Below are positions 38,655 through 47,047 of a stretch of 64,000 nucleotides of DNA, one piece after another. Position 1 is the first letter of the stretch. Every line of letters begins with the position of its first letter. The position numbers and the translations under genes were made by a program. The stretch is from Kitasatospora sp. NBC_01287. GTDB taxonomy: Bacteria > Actinomycetota > Actinomycetes > Streptomycetales > Streptomycetaceae. The stretch covers positions 2,108,001-2,172,000 of the forward strand of contig NZ_JAPEPB010000001.1 in assembly GCF_026340565.1 (NCBI RefSeq), given 5' to 3'. Below the pieces are notes generated by a model. That model was not told the DNA's origin, did not search any database, and was given only the letters and a program-made list of their open reading frames with translations.

Positions 38655-39018
38655 AAGGCCAGGCTCGGCCCCACGCCTACGAAAGCCATCCCGGCGAGTG
38701 CCGGCGCCGCCGCCGCCACCATCCAACCGGCCGTCTCCAGAACACCATTGGCGCGCGGAAGCCGCTCCTTGTCGACCAGCCGGGGGACGATGGCGAAGGA
38801 GGAACTGGCGAAGAAGACGGCGATGACCGAGGCCAGGCCCACCGCGCCAGCACCCCGGAGAACGTCCCCAGCAGGAGCGGCGGCAGCGTGCCGACCAGGA
38901 GCAGTAGCACCCGGGCGAGGGCGCTCTCGTCGGAGTCGACGAACACCCACAGCGTCAGCGTGATGAGGCGGAAGCGGTCCCCCGCGTCGGACAGCAGCCG
39001 TGCTGTCAGATAGGCCAC
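38655..39018 (-). pseudogene. Truncated, frameshifted MFS transporter
   Basis: The first 57 residues read as the start of an MFS efflux protein (YLTARLLSDAGDRFRLITLT, LLLLVGTLPPLLLGTFSG). The protein then shifts into another minus-strand frame that continues as an MFS segment (ASVIAVFFASSSFAIVPRLV, LPRANGVLETAGWMVAAAAP). Compared with a full MFS protein of about 400 aa, helices 2-3 are deleted between the two frames and everything after about helix 5 is missing, so it is a relic. Confidence 0.75.
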
Positions 39019-39149
39019 GAACCCGCGGGACGCAATCTGAACTCAACACACCCTCACAACGGCGTAGTTCAGAGAAGGGCGCGGCACCGGACAGTTGGCT
39101 GGAGATCCGGTCCTTCCGGATCCCCTCACACCGGGCCCGCCGCGATGCT

Positions 39150-39953
39150 TCACTGCCCGTCGTAGCTGACGACGACTCCCTGGAGCGCCTTCGCGACCTG
39201 GTCGGCGAGCCCGTAGTCGCACAGGTTGACCGACCAGTTCGCGGCCGTGGCCAGGTAGGCCGGGACACCGCGGTAGGCGATGGCCGTGCGCAGGGCCTTG
39301 TCACGTTCGGCGTCGCCGGCGTAGAGCTGGAGGTTCGCGCAGTTGGGAGTGTGGCCGACCCTGCTGCCGGTCTCGCAGGTGAGGGAGCCGTTGCCACCGG
39401 GCTTCTGGTCCTGGCAGCCGACCACGCCGTCCAGAGCTGCGGCGAGTTGCTGAACGGTGTCGTACCTGGGCGTCGGTGGGATCGAGGGGAGCGGGTAGTC
39501 GGGGATCTTGAGTTCGTCACCCGGCAGCACGACACCACCAAGGGCCTTCGCGATCTGAGGTGCGTAGGTGGGATTGACGACGTTGATGTACCAGTTGGCG
39601 GCGGCGACGATGGTCTGGTGGTCTGTCCGTCGTGAGGCGATGGAGTTGCCGATGTCGTCACGGGAGTATCGGCCGCTGTCGAAGTCCTTGATCTCGAGGT
39701 CGAAGCTCGGGCCGTCCACAGTGGCGGTGCAGGTGATGTCGGAGCCGCCTCCCAATGGGACGATGCTGATGGTCACCGTGCACGGGATACCCGCCTTCGC
39801 CAGCGTGTCGACGATGTCGGAGGCGGCGGCGTACCGCGGGGCGGTCGGCACCTCGGAAGGCATAGGGACCTGCGGCGGCGGTCCGCCGCTGCAGGAGGCC
39901 AGGGCAGCGGCGGAGAGTACGGCGACGAGCGCGAGGGCGAAGCGGTGGCGCAT
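39150..39953 (-). CDS. Lipoprotein with internally duplicated domain
   Basis: A 267-aa lipoprotein: signal peptide with lipobox LAS-C at about residues 18-21, so it is anchored to the outer face of the membrane. The mature part contains two similar halves: PRYAAASDIVDTLAKAGIPC ... AANWYINVV ... AKALGGVV and PRYDTVQQLAAALDGVVGC ... AANWSVNLC ... AKALQGVV, a tandem duplication. Function unknown. It lies 5 bp after the transglycosylase gene and is the last of a three-gene unit with it and a small ESX-like protein. Confidence 0.8.
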   Translation of the reverse strand: MRHRFALALVAVLSAAALASCSGGPPPQVPMPSEVPTAPRYAAASDIVDTLAKAGIPCTVTISIVPLGGGSDITCTATVDGPSFDLEIKDFDSGRYSRDDIGNSIASRRTDHQTIVAAANWYINVVNPTYAPQIAKALGGVVLPGDELKIPDYPLPSIPPTPRYDTVQQLAAALDGVVGCQDQKPGGNGSLTCETGSRVGHTPNCANLQLYAGDAERDKALRTAIAYRGVPAYLATAANWSVNLCDYGLADQVAKALQGVVVSYDGQ

Positions 39954-39958
39954 CAGGC

Positions 39959-41389
39959 TCAGCCCGCCGGAGGAGTGGGAGACGGGCCGGGGCTGGGCGC
40001 CGGCGGCCCGGGGCGGGGCGGGGCCGGGGTTCCTGGCGGCGGTAGGACCGGAGGCCGGGGCTGGTTCGGTGGTAGCGGGGCCGTGCCGGGCACGCTGGTG
40101 CTGACGCCCGGGCTGGCGTAAACCGGGTTCAGGTTGACAGTCCGGTCGCTCGGTGTCTGGGCGGCGAGCTGGGCCAGGGCTTGGCGGCGTTCGTCCTCGG
40201 AGAAGTTGTTCCAGGCGTCGGCGTCCTCGAGGGACTGCTGGAGATTGTCCCAGTTGTCCGAGCGGTGCTTGATGGCGCCGCCTCGGTGCGAGCCGTCATC
40301 GCCGTACTCGGCGTTGGAGTTCCGGACTTGGGGAGTGTCGGCGGCGTAGAGTAGGAACAACTGCTTGTCAGTGGTGGCCCCCTGCGGATTCTGCTTGAGC
40401 CGCTGGAGGTAGTAGGCGCTGAGCCGGACGTCCTGGTCGGGATTCTCCTCGATGAACTTCGCGAGCTGGGCGTCGCTCGCGCCCGCAAGGCCAGGGAAGG
40501 CATCCGGGTTGTTGTAGATGACGGTGCGGGCCGTGGCCAGTTTCATGTGCGTGATACCCAGGGACTTGTCAGGCTTGAGGCTCTCCTCCGCCGTCCAATC
40601 CGACAGGCGCCCGGCAGCGGTGAGCGGACCGTCGAGGCCGGGGTCCTGGTTCTGGTACCACTGCTGCTCCTGCCACATGATGGCGAGCAGCAGATCCTTG
40701 CTGATGCCGGTCTCGGCGGAGGCCTTGTCGGCCGCCGCGATCAGCTCCGGCGGGACGTTGACCGGGTGCACGCTGGTCGGGTCGCTCTGCAGCCGCATGG
40801 CGACTGCCAGCGCGTTGTTGCCGTTGTTGACGAGCACGCTCTGAACGGTCTGCGGGCTGGTGACAGCGGCGAGCTGGGCCAGGGTTCGCAGTTCCTCGGC
40901 CGCCGCGGTGTCCGCGGCAGTGGCGTCGCGTAGAGCGCCCGTGATGAGGGACTGTGCCTGCCGGATCTGGTCTTCCTGGCCCGCTGTACCGGCCTGGTCG
41001 GTGGTGGCGGTGGCGGTGGCGGCGGCGGCGGCGGGATCGATGTAGCAGCTCCCGTCCTGGTTGACCTTCAGCTGGTGGCTGGCGGCGAAGTCGAGGGCGC
41101 TGCACAGAGTCCGCTGGGCATCGGCAACCGCGGTGGCGAGGCGGTCGTATGTCCCGGCGAGTGCGCGCATCGTGAGCGCGGCGGCCTGGTAGGAGTCCGC
41201 GTGCTGGGCGAACCGCGTACGGGCCGTGACGCCGGTCGGGCTGGCCCATGCGCTGGCAAGCGTGTGGGCCACCTCGTCACGGGCGACGGAGGCCACGTTC
41301 TCGCAGTGGGTGGCCGTGGTCGCGGCGTCGTCGCCGGCCTGCTGCCACAACTGGGGCTGGGCGCGGTCGAGGTCGTCGAGCGTCAGCAT
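39959..41389 (-). CDS. ESX-type protein with lytic-transglycosylase-like domain
   Basis: A 476-aa protein. Residues 1-110 are helical, like WXG100/LXG N-termini that direct export by type VII (ESX) machinery. Residues about 215-345 resemble an SLT/goose-lysozyme-like domain: SAETGISKDLLLAIMWQEQQ with probable catalytic Glu241, then LGITHMKLATA and LSAYYLQRL. The last 60 aa are a Pro-rich tail. It lacks a signal peptide, in line with ESX export. The ATG overlaps the stop of the small upstream gene by 1 bp (TGATG). It could remodel peptidoglycan or act as a toxin. The catalytic assignment is by motif only. Confidence 0.65.
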   Translation of the reverse strand: MLTLDDLDRAQPQLWQQAGDDAATTATHCENVASVARDEVAHTLASAWASPTGVTARTRFAQHADSYQAAALTMRALAGTYDRLATAVADAQRTLCSALDFAASHQLKVNQDGSCYIDPAAAAATATATTDQAGTAGQEDQIRQAQSLITGALRDATAADTAAAEELRTLAQLAAVTSPQTVQSVLVNNGNNALAVAMRLQSDPTSVHPVNVPPELIAAADKASAETGISKDLLLAIMWQEQQWYQNQDPGLDGPLTAAGRLSDWTAEESLKPDKSLGITHMKLATARTVIYNNPDAFPGLAGASDAQLAKFIEENPDQDVRLSAYYLQRLKQNPQGATTDKQLFLLYAADTPQVRNSNAEYGDDGSHRGGAIKHRSDNWDNLQQSLEDADAWNNFSEDERRQALAQLAAQTPSDRTVNLNPVYASPGVSTSVPGTAPLPPNQPRPPVLPPPGTPAPPRPGPPAPSPGPSPTPPAG

Positions 41390-41703
41390 CAGGCCCCCTG
41401 CAGCCACTGGGCGTCGCCGGACAACGCCGCCGCCGTCACACCGTCCGTGGTGACGTAGTTGTTCGCCGACGCCTTGAGCGCCTCGGCCGCTGCCTCGACC
41501 TCATCAGCCTCGGTGTGCAGCCGGTCCCGCCAGGCCGTGACGCACTGAGAGCCGGCCGCCGACGCCAGCCAGCGCGGGTGCGCCTCGCCGGCCGCCTGCG
41601 CGTCATCGAGCATGAACTGCTTTCGGCTGTTGGCGCTGGTGTCCTGCATGGATGCGGCGACGCGTATGACGGCGTCGGGGTCGATGTCGATGTCGGCTGA
41701 CAC
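41389..41703 (-). CDS. Small ESX/WXG100-like helical protein
   Basis: A 104-aa, all-helical protein with two long helices around a WLASAAGS turn, reminiscent of WXG100 (EsxA/B-like) proteins, which dimerise with and escort ESX substrates. Its stop and the start of the transglycosylase-like gene overlap (TGATG), so the two are translationally coupled and are probably chaperone and substrate. No ESX secretion core (eccC, mycP) is in this window. Confidence 0.65.
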   Translation of the reverse strand: MSADIDIDPDAVIRVAASMQDTSANSRKQFMLDDAQAAGEAHPRWLASAAGSQCVTAWRDRLHTEADEVEAAAEALKASANNYVTTDGVTAAALSGDAQWLQGA

Positions 41704-41993
41704 TTCTCACCTTTCGGGAGTCGCTGTTCAACATCCTTGCGTTCTCCCATGACACACCTGATCACAGAAGGTTCCCACACCGTAGCGGACCGTGTATCGA
41801 CCCCGTCAGCGTTGCGTCGATGCGCGAGGTCAGCGTCGGCAGCGTCCGGTCCCGGACCGGGATCACCGCCCGGAGCCTCGACCAGGCCAACCGTGCGCGG
41901 AACAGCACTGTCCGGCACGGCAGTCCGTCGCCTGGGCCCGGCAGAGGGTGCAGACCGGTTCACCACGGCGCATCGCACCAGGCGCCTGCGCGT

Positions 41994-42200
41994 TCAGACG
42001 GCGCCGAACGCGCCAGCGGCCGTGCCGCGGGCGAACGCCTGCCAGGCCTCGGCGGTGAAGACGAGAGCGGGACCGCTCGGATCCTTGGAGTCACGGACCG
42101 GGACGACACCGGGGAAGTCCGGGGCGACCTCGACGCACGTGCCGCCGTTGTCGCTGTAGCTGGACTTGAACCAGGACGCGCCGAAGAGATCGAGAGTCAT
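41994..42200 (-). CDS. DUF397 protein, copy 1
   Basis: A 68-aa DUF397 protein (FGASWFKSSYSDNGGTCVEV ... VPVRDSKDP ... AWQAFARG), a small actinobacterial family usually encoded beside an XRE-DUF5753 regulator and thought to bind or modulate it. It is the third and most diverged-in-spacer copy of an exact 323-bp tandem repeat downstream of the regulator gene. Differs from copy 2 by a few residues. Confidence 0.9.
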   Translation of the reverse strand: MTLDLFGASWFKSSYSDNGGTCVEVAPDFPGVVPVRDSKDPSGPALVFTAEAWQAFARGTAAGAFGAV

Positions 42201-42316
42201 GGACCGATCGTACGCTCAGCGCATGGCCGGTGACAGGTCGTCAGGCGAAGCCGGACACGGCGAGGCCCCGCCACTCCGCAAGGGAGCGACGGGGCCGGCA
42301 GCGGCTGCGAGCGCGT

Positions 42317-42523
42317 TCAGACGGCGCCGAACGCGCCAGCGGCCGTGCCGCGGGCGAACGCCTGCCACGCCTCGGCGGTGAAGACGAGAGCCGGACCGCC
42401 CGGGTCCTTGGAGTCGCGAACCGGGACGACACCGGGGAAGTCCGGGGCGACCTCGACACACGAGCCACCGTTGTCGCTGTAGCTGGACTTGAACCAGGAC
42501 GCGCCGAAGAGATCGAGAGTCAT
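42317..42523 (-). CDS. DUF397 protein, copy 2
   Basis: A 68-aa DUF397 protein almost identical to copy 1 (Thr to Ser before CVEV and Ser to Gly in DSKDPGG). It is separated from copy 3 and copy 1 by near-identical spacers that contain a GGCCCCG/CGGGGCC hairpin (42264-42296, 42587-42619), so each copy may be followed by a partial terminator. Confidence 0.9.
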   Translation of the reverse strand: MTLDLFGASWFKSSYSDNGGSCVEVAPDFPGVVPVRDSKDPGGPALVFTAEAWQAFARGTAAGAFGAV

Positions 42524-42639
42524 GGACCGATCGTACGCTCGGCGCATGGCCGGTGACAGGTCGTCAAGTAACGTTGGACACGGCGAGGCCCCGCCACTCC
42601 GCGAGGGAGCGACGGGGCCGGCAGCGGCTGCGAGCGCGT

Positions 42640-42852
42640 TCAGACGGCGCCGAACGCGCCAGCGGCCGTGCCGCGGGCGAACGCCTGCCACGCCTCGGCG
42701 GTGAAGACGAGAGCCGGACCGCCCGGATCCTTGGAGTCACGGACCGGGACGACACCGGGGAAGTTCGGAGCGACCTCGACACACGATCCGCCGTTGCCGC
42801 TGTAGCTGGACTTGAACCAGGACGCGCCGGACAAGTCGACAGGGGTGTTCAT
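42640..42852 (-). CDS. DUF397 protein, copy 3 (regulator-coupled)
   Basis: A 70-aa DUF397 protein. It is the only copy coupled to the regulator: its ATG overlaps the XRE gene stop (ATGA). Its first residues (MNTPVDLSG) and SGNGG differ from copies 1 and 2, whereas the C-terminal 40 residues are the same, so the duplications probably arose from this ancestral copy. Confidence 0.92.
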   Translation of the reverse strand: MNTPVDLSGASWFKSSYSGNGGSCVEVAPNFPGVVPVRDSKDPGGPALVFTAEAWQAFARGTAAGAFGAV

Positions 42853-43679
42853 GGGAGCAGCTCCTCTCTGACCCTACGGATCAGTTCAAGGGAAGCCGTC
42901 TTCGACAGGGCTCCCACCTGCAACTCATCGTAGGCCCTCTCCCACGCCCTGACCGTCTCGTCCCCGCGCACGACAAAGCCCTGCTCCACCGATTCGGCAT
43001 AGCCGACGACCGACCGATCGGCGAAGGTCAGCAGGGTCATGAACCCACGGAACGGGACGTGCTCGGCCAGGCTGAACGGCGCGATCTGGATGATCACATG
43101 GGGCTGGGACGCCATCTCGCACAGGAAGTCCAGCTGCGCGCGCATCACGTCCGGGCCGCCGACCGGCCGCCGGATGCAGCTCTCGTCCAGCACCGCGTGG
43201 TAGAGCGGGGGCTGCGCCCGCCGGAGGATCTTCTGCCGGGTGGCGAGGAACTTCAGTCGCTCGTCCGCCTGTTCCTGGGTGACGCTGCCGCGCTGAACTG
43301 CCGCGATCTCCAGAGCGGCGGCGTACGCCGGGGTTTGGAGCAGTCCCGGGATCATGTTGGGCTCGAAGATCCTGATCTCGCTCGCCCGCACCTCCTGCGC
43401 CGCGTGCTCGGGGAAGCCTTCGAGGAATCCCTTGCGGCGCCCGCCCACCCACATCAGTTCGAGTGTCTGGCCGGTGCCGAGGGCGGCGTCGGCCGACCTT
43501 GCGAACTTGCGCGAAGTGGATTTCTTGCCTGTTTCCACAGCGGAGATGTAGCTGTCCGAGTAGCCCATGCGTTCGCCCAGGATGATCTGGGACCAGCCGC
43601 GCGCCTCCCTTGAGATGCGGAGCTGCGAACCGAAGGCCGCACGGGGAGACGACTTGGGGTCAAGCTTCTTGCGGTTCAT
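42849..43679 (-). CDS. XRE-family regulator with DUF5753 domain
   Basis: A 276-aa regulator. Residues 15-75 are an XRE helix-turn-helix (QLRISREARGWSQIILGERMGYSDSYISAVETGKK) and 95-270 the DUF5753 domain (ASEIRIFEPNMIPGLLQTPAYAAAL, LDESCIRRPVGG, FVVRGDETVRAWERAYDEL). Such proteins (WhiJ/AbaA-like systems) affect development and antibiotic production in Streptomyces together with DUF397 partners. Three DUF397 copies follow, the first with overlapping start and stop. Small conserved genes are divergent upstream. Confidence 0.92.
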   Translation of the reverse strand: MNRKKLDPKSSPRAAFGSQLRISREARGWSQIILGERMGYSDSYISAVETGKKSTSRKFARSADAALGTGQTLELMWVGGRRKGFLEGFPEHAAQEVRASEIRIFEPNMIPGLLQTPAYAAALEIAAVQRGSVTQEQADERLKFLATRQKILRRAQPPLYHAVLDESCIRRPVGGPDVMRAQLDFLCEMASQPHVIIQIAPFSLAEHVPFRGFMTLLTFADRSVVGYAESVEQGFVVRGDETVRAWERAYDELQVGALSKTASLELIRRVREELLP

Positions 43680-43784
43680 GGATCATGCCCCATTCCACCT
43701 GGTACCAGGACAAGTTGAACAGTTCCCCAGCGTAGAGCACAGTGAGCGCTCTTGGTAGTGGTTTCACTACAGAGAGGGACGACG

Positions 43785-44015
43785 ATGCCTGCCCGTAAGA
43801 CACCCCCGCCCACGCTCTACACCCCGCAGCCCAACGAGCTCGTCCGCGACGAGAAGCACGGCCTCACCGGTCACTACATGGGCCCCGGCTACGCCAAGCA
43901 CCCCACCGTCTACCTGCGCCCGCCCGGCGGCGGCTGCGAGTGGGAGACCCCGGCCAGCGAGATCCAACCCCTCGGCCCCGCAACCGACTTGCGGCCCACC
44001 CGCACCCCGCGATGA
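43785..44015 (+). CDS. Small conserved actinomycete protein
   Basis: A 76-aa protein with a compact, beta-rich sequence (ELVRDEKHGLTGHYMGPGYA, VYLRPPGGGCEWETP). Proteins like this commonly lie beside XRE-DUF5753/DUF397 loci in Streptomyces. The ATG has GAGAGGGA upstream. Its stop overlaps the start of the next gene (ATGA). Function unknown. Confidence 0.7.
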   Translation: MPARKTPPPTLYTPQPNELVRDEKHGLTGHYMGPGYAKHPTVYLRPPGGGCEWETPASEIQPLGPATDLRPTRTPR

Positions 44016-44245
44016 GCACCCCCTGGCCCGCCGCCACCGGGCCCGTACCGCTACCGCCCCGCCACCAGTGGCGCTTCGGCTGGTGCGCCTGCTGCGACCG
44101 CCAGACCCTGATCGCCCCGGGCCCCCTGATCGCCACCGACACCGGTCAAGTCACCCTGCCCTACTGCGTGGACGGCTTCGAACGCGCCACCCGCTACGTC
44201 CACCGCGCCCGCCTGCGCGCCGCCCGCCACAGCGGCCCACCCTGA
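44012..44245 (+). CDS. Small protein with Cys motif
   Basis: A 77-aa protein containing CACC and a later single Cys (LPYCVDGFERA) that could form part of a small zinc-ribbon-like site. The ATGA overlap with the preceding gene shows coupling. It is part of a three-gene set of small proteins divergent from the XRE regulator. Function unknown. Confidence 0.65.
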   Translation: MSTPWPAATGPVPLPPRHQWRFGWCACCDRQTLIAPGPLIATDTGQVTLPYCVDGFERATRYVHRARLRAARHSGPP

Positions 44246-44273
44246 GTCGGACCGAACCGAGGAACCCACCACC

Positions 44274-44513
44274 ATGACCACCACCCCAACTCCCGCCCCC
44301 GACCGCACCCCCGCCCCCGAAACCCCCATCCCCGAAACCACCGCCGACCTGCGCGCGCTCGGCCGCCGGCTCGACCACCAGGTCACCACGGGCACCGCTG
44401 CCACCCCCGCCGAACTCGACGCCACCCTCACCGCGATGCACGCCCTCCACACCCGCATCACCGCGACCGCCCCGCACCACGGCCCCAACCTCCTTGGCCG
44501 CAGCTCGCCGTGA
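44274..44513 (+). CDS. Small helical protein with Pro/Thr-rich N-terminus
   Basis: A 79-aa protein: a disordered Thr/Pro start, then a helical part (TTADLRALGRRLDHQVTTG, LDATLTAMHALHTRI). It follows the previous gene by 28 bp and is the last of the small-gene trio. Function unknown. Confidence 0.6.
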   Translation: MTTTPTPAPDRTPAPETPIPETTADLRALGRRLDHQVTTGTAATPAELDATLTAMHALHTRITATAPHHGPNLLGRSSP

Positions 44514-44540
44514 GGCGCCTGCCAGGAACGGGCGAGGAGG

Positions 44541-45341
44541 TCAGATCAGTACCGGCCGGCCCCCGCCGCGGAGCGCGTCGGCCAGGGACTGGGCCTGGTC
44601 GAGGGCGATCCCAAGGGCGAGCGGGACCTGGCGCGGGCTGTGGCGGGAGGAGCAGACAGGCACCGGGCCGGCCTCGGACACCGTCCAGGACGGTTCCGCG
44701 ATCCGGTCATCCGCGTCGGTTCCGAGCAGTTCCCGCGCGAACCGGGGGGCCACCTCCGCTGCTATTCCGCAGCGGACGAGGGCTCGCGCCACGACACCCC
44801 ATGCCTCCTCAGGCGTGGCGTCGTCCCCGAGCATGGGCAGCAGGAGCAGCAGGCGCTGCGCCGGATCGACGAGGCCCTCACGGTTCGGCGCATCCGGCAC
44901 GTCCGGCGCGTCCGGCGCGTCCAGGACGTCCGGCGGCACGCTCGCGGCGATGGTGGTCAACTCCGCCCAGGACAGGCCGGGGCCGGCCCACTCGGGGCCG
45001 CACTGCCCCAGATGCCCGAGGCGGCCCCATGCCGGGTGGCGAACGGCGAACTCGACGGTGTTCTCGTCCTCGAAGTTGGCGTAGACGGCGAAGGCCGTGT
45101 GTCCGCCGCCGAAGGGCACCCGGAACACGGGCCACGGCCGCTCGGCATCGCTGAGGCGCTCCACCATCGCCTCGAAGACCGCCGGGGGGATGTCGTACTC
45201 GTCCGCCTCGGCGGAGGGGTCGCCCATCGTCACCAACAGGTGGGCGAGCCAGAAGGCCGGTTCACGGGCGAGTTCCTCGCCCGCGGCCAGCTCGGTGTCC
45301 AGGTACTCCGGGATGTCCACGGTCCCGCCGGTCTCGCTCAT
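44541..45341 (-). CDS. Hypothetical protein
   Basis: A 266-aa acidic soluble protein that I do not recognise. It has a central WPVFRVPFGGGHTAFAVYAN strand region and an Asp/Ala/Pro repeat (VLDAPDAPDVPDAPN). The composition resembles immunity-like or cell-wall-associated cytosolic proteins of actinomycetes, but nothing decisive is seen. Its 3' end is 28 bp from the small-gene trio, convergent. Confidence 0.6.
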   Translation of the reverse strand: MSETGGTVDIPEYLDTELAAGEELAREPAFWLAHLLVTMGDPSAEADEYDIPPAVFEAMVERLSDAERPWPVFRVPFGGGHTAFAVYANFEDENTVEFAVRHPAWGRLGHLGQCGPEWAGPGLSWAELTTIAASVPPDVLDAPDAPDVPDAPNREGLVDPAQRLLLLLPMLGDDATPEEAWGVVARALVRCGIAAEVAPRFARELLGTDADDRIAEPSWTVSEAGPVPVCSSRHSPRQVPLALGIALDQAQSLADALRGGGRPVLI

Positions 45342-45468
45342 AGCGGGAGGGTACCGGGCCGTATCGGCACGCCCGCCGGTGGCTCACGGGCCGGAGGAGC
45401 ACGGGGAGGCTCCCGTGGTGAACACCGGCGACCAGGCCGGGAGGTGGACACCGAGCGGCGAAGGGCTC

Positions 45469-46131
45469 ATGGTGGTCGGCATGCTGTCGCTACGGGCCCT
45501 CCCCCGCACCGTCCGCCGTCCGGCCCCGGTCGTCGAAACCGATCGCGCCCGGCTGCTCGACCGGTTCAACGCCGCCGTGCGGTACCCCGACGCTCACGGC
45601 GGCGTTGCGGGCCTGCCGCTCCTCCTCGATGCCCTTGCCACCGGCGAGGCCGCAGCGGCGGGCACACGCTGGATCGTGGACGACAACGCCCGCCTGAACA
45701 TGGCGGCACTGGTCCGATACTCGTTTCCCGAGCCGGAGATCCACGTGGTGGCCGCGGAGTACGGCGCGGCAGGCCACGAACGCGGTTGGCTCCGCCTCGA
45801 ACGGATGCTGCCGGCTCAGGACTACGCCCGCCTGGTCGACAACCCTGAGAAGTGGGAAGCGAGCGACCGGACGCTGGACGATGTCCTCGAAGCCCACGGC
45901 CGGCCCTCCGTCGCCTTCGGCGACCCGGACCCGCGCATGCCCAAGACACTCGGCTACGCCTCCGCCGACCTCGCCGCCCCACTCGCGCTCCTCCACTTCG
46001 GTGTGGCGGGGGACGCGCCATCGGCCCGCCTGCTCGCCTTCCGCTGCGGGGACGGCTTCCTCGGCGCGGGAATCGGCTTCACTCCCTTCGGCGACACGGT
46101 CGCCGACGAGCGCGAGAAGCGTCGAGGCTGA
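45469..46131 (+). CDS. Hypothetical protein
   Basis: A 220-aa protein of unknown family. Coding character is regular; AAEYGAAGHERGWLRLERML and GDPDPRMPKTLGYASADLAAP are its most structured parts. The chosen ATG has AAGGG upstream; an in-frame ATG at 45481 is possible. A hairpin follows its stop. Confidence 0.55.
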   Translation: MVVGMLSLRALPRTVRRPAPVVETDRARLLDRFNAAVRYPDAHGGVAGLPLLLDALATGEAAAAGTRWIVDDNARLNMAALVRYSFPEPEIHVVAAEYGAAGHERGWLRLERMLPAQDYARLVDNPEKWEASDRTLDDVLEAHGRPSVAFGDPDPRMPKTLGYASADLAAPLALLHFGVAGDAPSARLLAFRCGDGFLGAGIGFTPFGDTVADEREKRRG

Positions 46132-46141
46132 CCACGGATGA

Positions 46142-46170
46142 CCGGCCCCCTGGAATCCGGGGGGAGCCGG
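46142..46170. terminator. Hairpin between convergent genes
   Basis: CCGGC-CCCC (46142-46150) pairs with GGGG-a-GCCGG (46161-46170). It lies in the 73-bp gap between the hypothetical gene ending at 46131 and the convergent SDR gene, so it may serve both strands. Confidence 0.55.
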
Positions 46171-46204
46171 CCGGGGAGCAGGCGTGCCCGAGCGTCACGG
46201 AGCG

Positions 46205-46954
46205 TCAGCGCATGCCGCCGGAAGCGAGGATGACATCCCCGGTGATCCAGCGCGCGTCGTCGGAAGCCAGGAAGGCCACCAGCGGGCCGTAGTCGTCCGG
46301 GGTGCCCGTACGGCCCAGCGGGGTGCCGGCGATCGCCTCTGCTTCCTGAGCCGAGCCGGGGAATCCCATGGCCCTGGTGCCCTCGGTGTCCGACGGTCCG
46401 GGCATGATCGCGTTGACCCGGATGCCGCGCGGGCCCAGTTCCTTGGCCGCCACGATGGTGAACGCGTTGACAGCGCTCTTGGACGCGACATAGAGCGAGG
46501 CGTACGGGGGGTGGGTGAGCGTGCCGGCCGTCGAGACGTTGATGATCGACGCGGTGTCGATGTCGTCCTGTGCGGCCAGGGCCTGCGTGGTGAGGATCGT
46601 ACCCAGCAGGTTCGTGGTCATCTCGCGCTGGAACTCCTCTTCGGTGATGCCCGACAGCGGCGCGAAGGCGACGACGGCCGCGTTGTTCACGAGCACGTCG
46701 ACCGGTCCGTACTCCTCGCGCGCGCGATCGAAGAGATGGCGCACGTCGTCGCCGCGGGCCACGTCCGCCCGGACCGCGATCGCCCGGCCGCCCTTGGCGG
46801 TGATGCCCGCGACGACCCGCTCGGCGCCCTTCGCATCCTCCCGGTAGTTCACCACGACGGCCGCGCCGGTCCCGGCCAGCGCCTTGGCGATCCCCGCACC
46901 GAGGCCCTTTGACGCGCCCGTGACGATCGCCGTACGTGTGCTGCTGCTGCTCAC
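46205..46954 (-). CDS. Short-chain dehydrogenase/reductase (FabG-like)
   Basis: A 249-aa classical SDR: NADPH motif TGASKGLGAGIA (about 12-23), NNAA, the Ser in INVSTAG and YVASK active-site motif, ending GDVILASGGM. It oxidises or reduces a carbonyl/alcohol with NAD(P)(H). Start GTG at 46954 with GAGGAG 5 nt upstream. It is divergent from the HxlR regulator (93-bp gap with a clear dyad), a common arrangement in which HxlR senses an electrophile and controls the reductase. Confidence 0.9.
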   Translation of the reverse strand: MSSSSTRTAIVTGASKGLGAGIAKALAGTGAAVVVNYREDAKGAERVVAGITAKGGRAIAVRADVARGDDVRHLFDRAREEYGPVDVLVNNAAVVAFAPLSGITEEEFQREMTTNLLGTILTTQALAAQDDIDTASIINVSTAGTLTHPPYASLYVASKSAVNAFTIVAAKELGPRGIRVNAIMPGPSDTEGTRAMGFPGSAQEAEAIAGTPLGRTGTPDDYGPLVAFLASDDARWITGDVILASGGMR

Positions 46955-47015
46955 AGTGACTCCTCGAACGTTGGTGCTTGCGGAAGTCACCGTAGGAAAG
47001 TCCATTACTACTGGG

Positions 47016-47027
47016 AAGTACCTACTT
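47016..47027. promoter_or_regulatory. HxlR operator-like dyad
   Basis: AAGTA-CC-TACTT, a perfect 5-bp-arm palindrome, lies 20 bp before the hxlR start in the divergent gap with the SDR gene. HxlR-family sites are commonly of this AGTA/TACT form. Confidence 0.6.
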
Positions 47028-47047
47028 TTTTGTAAGCTCATGCCGTG

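Larger units (their letters stand above)
41994..42852. repeat. Exact 323-bp tandem triplication of a DUF397 unit
   Basis: Equivalent positions of the three genes are 323 bp apart (stops at 41994, 42317, 42640), and the roughly 116-bp spacers are nearly identical as well, so the duplicated unit covers gene plus spacer. Nucleotide identity is very high, implying recent events. Confidence 0.95.

Noticed and set aside
41704..41993. Gene in the gap between the ESX-like unit and the DUF397 copies
   Set aside because: Only short Arg-rich frames, with no ribosome site or family resemblance; probably the promoter of the ESX-like unit.
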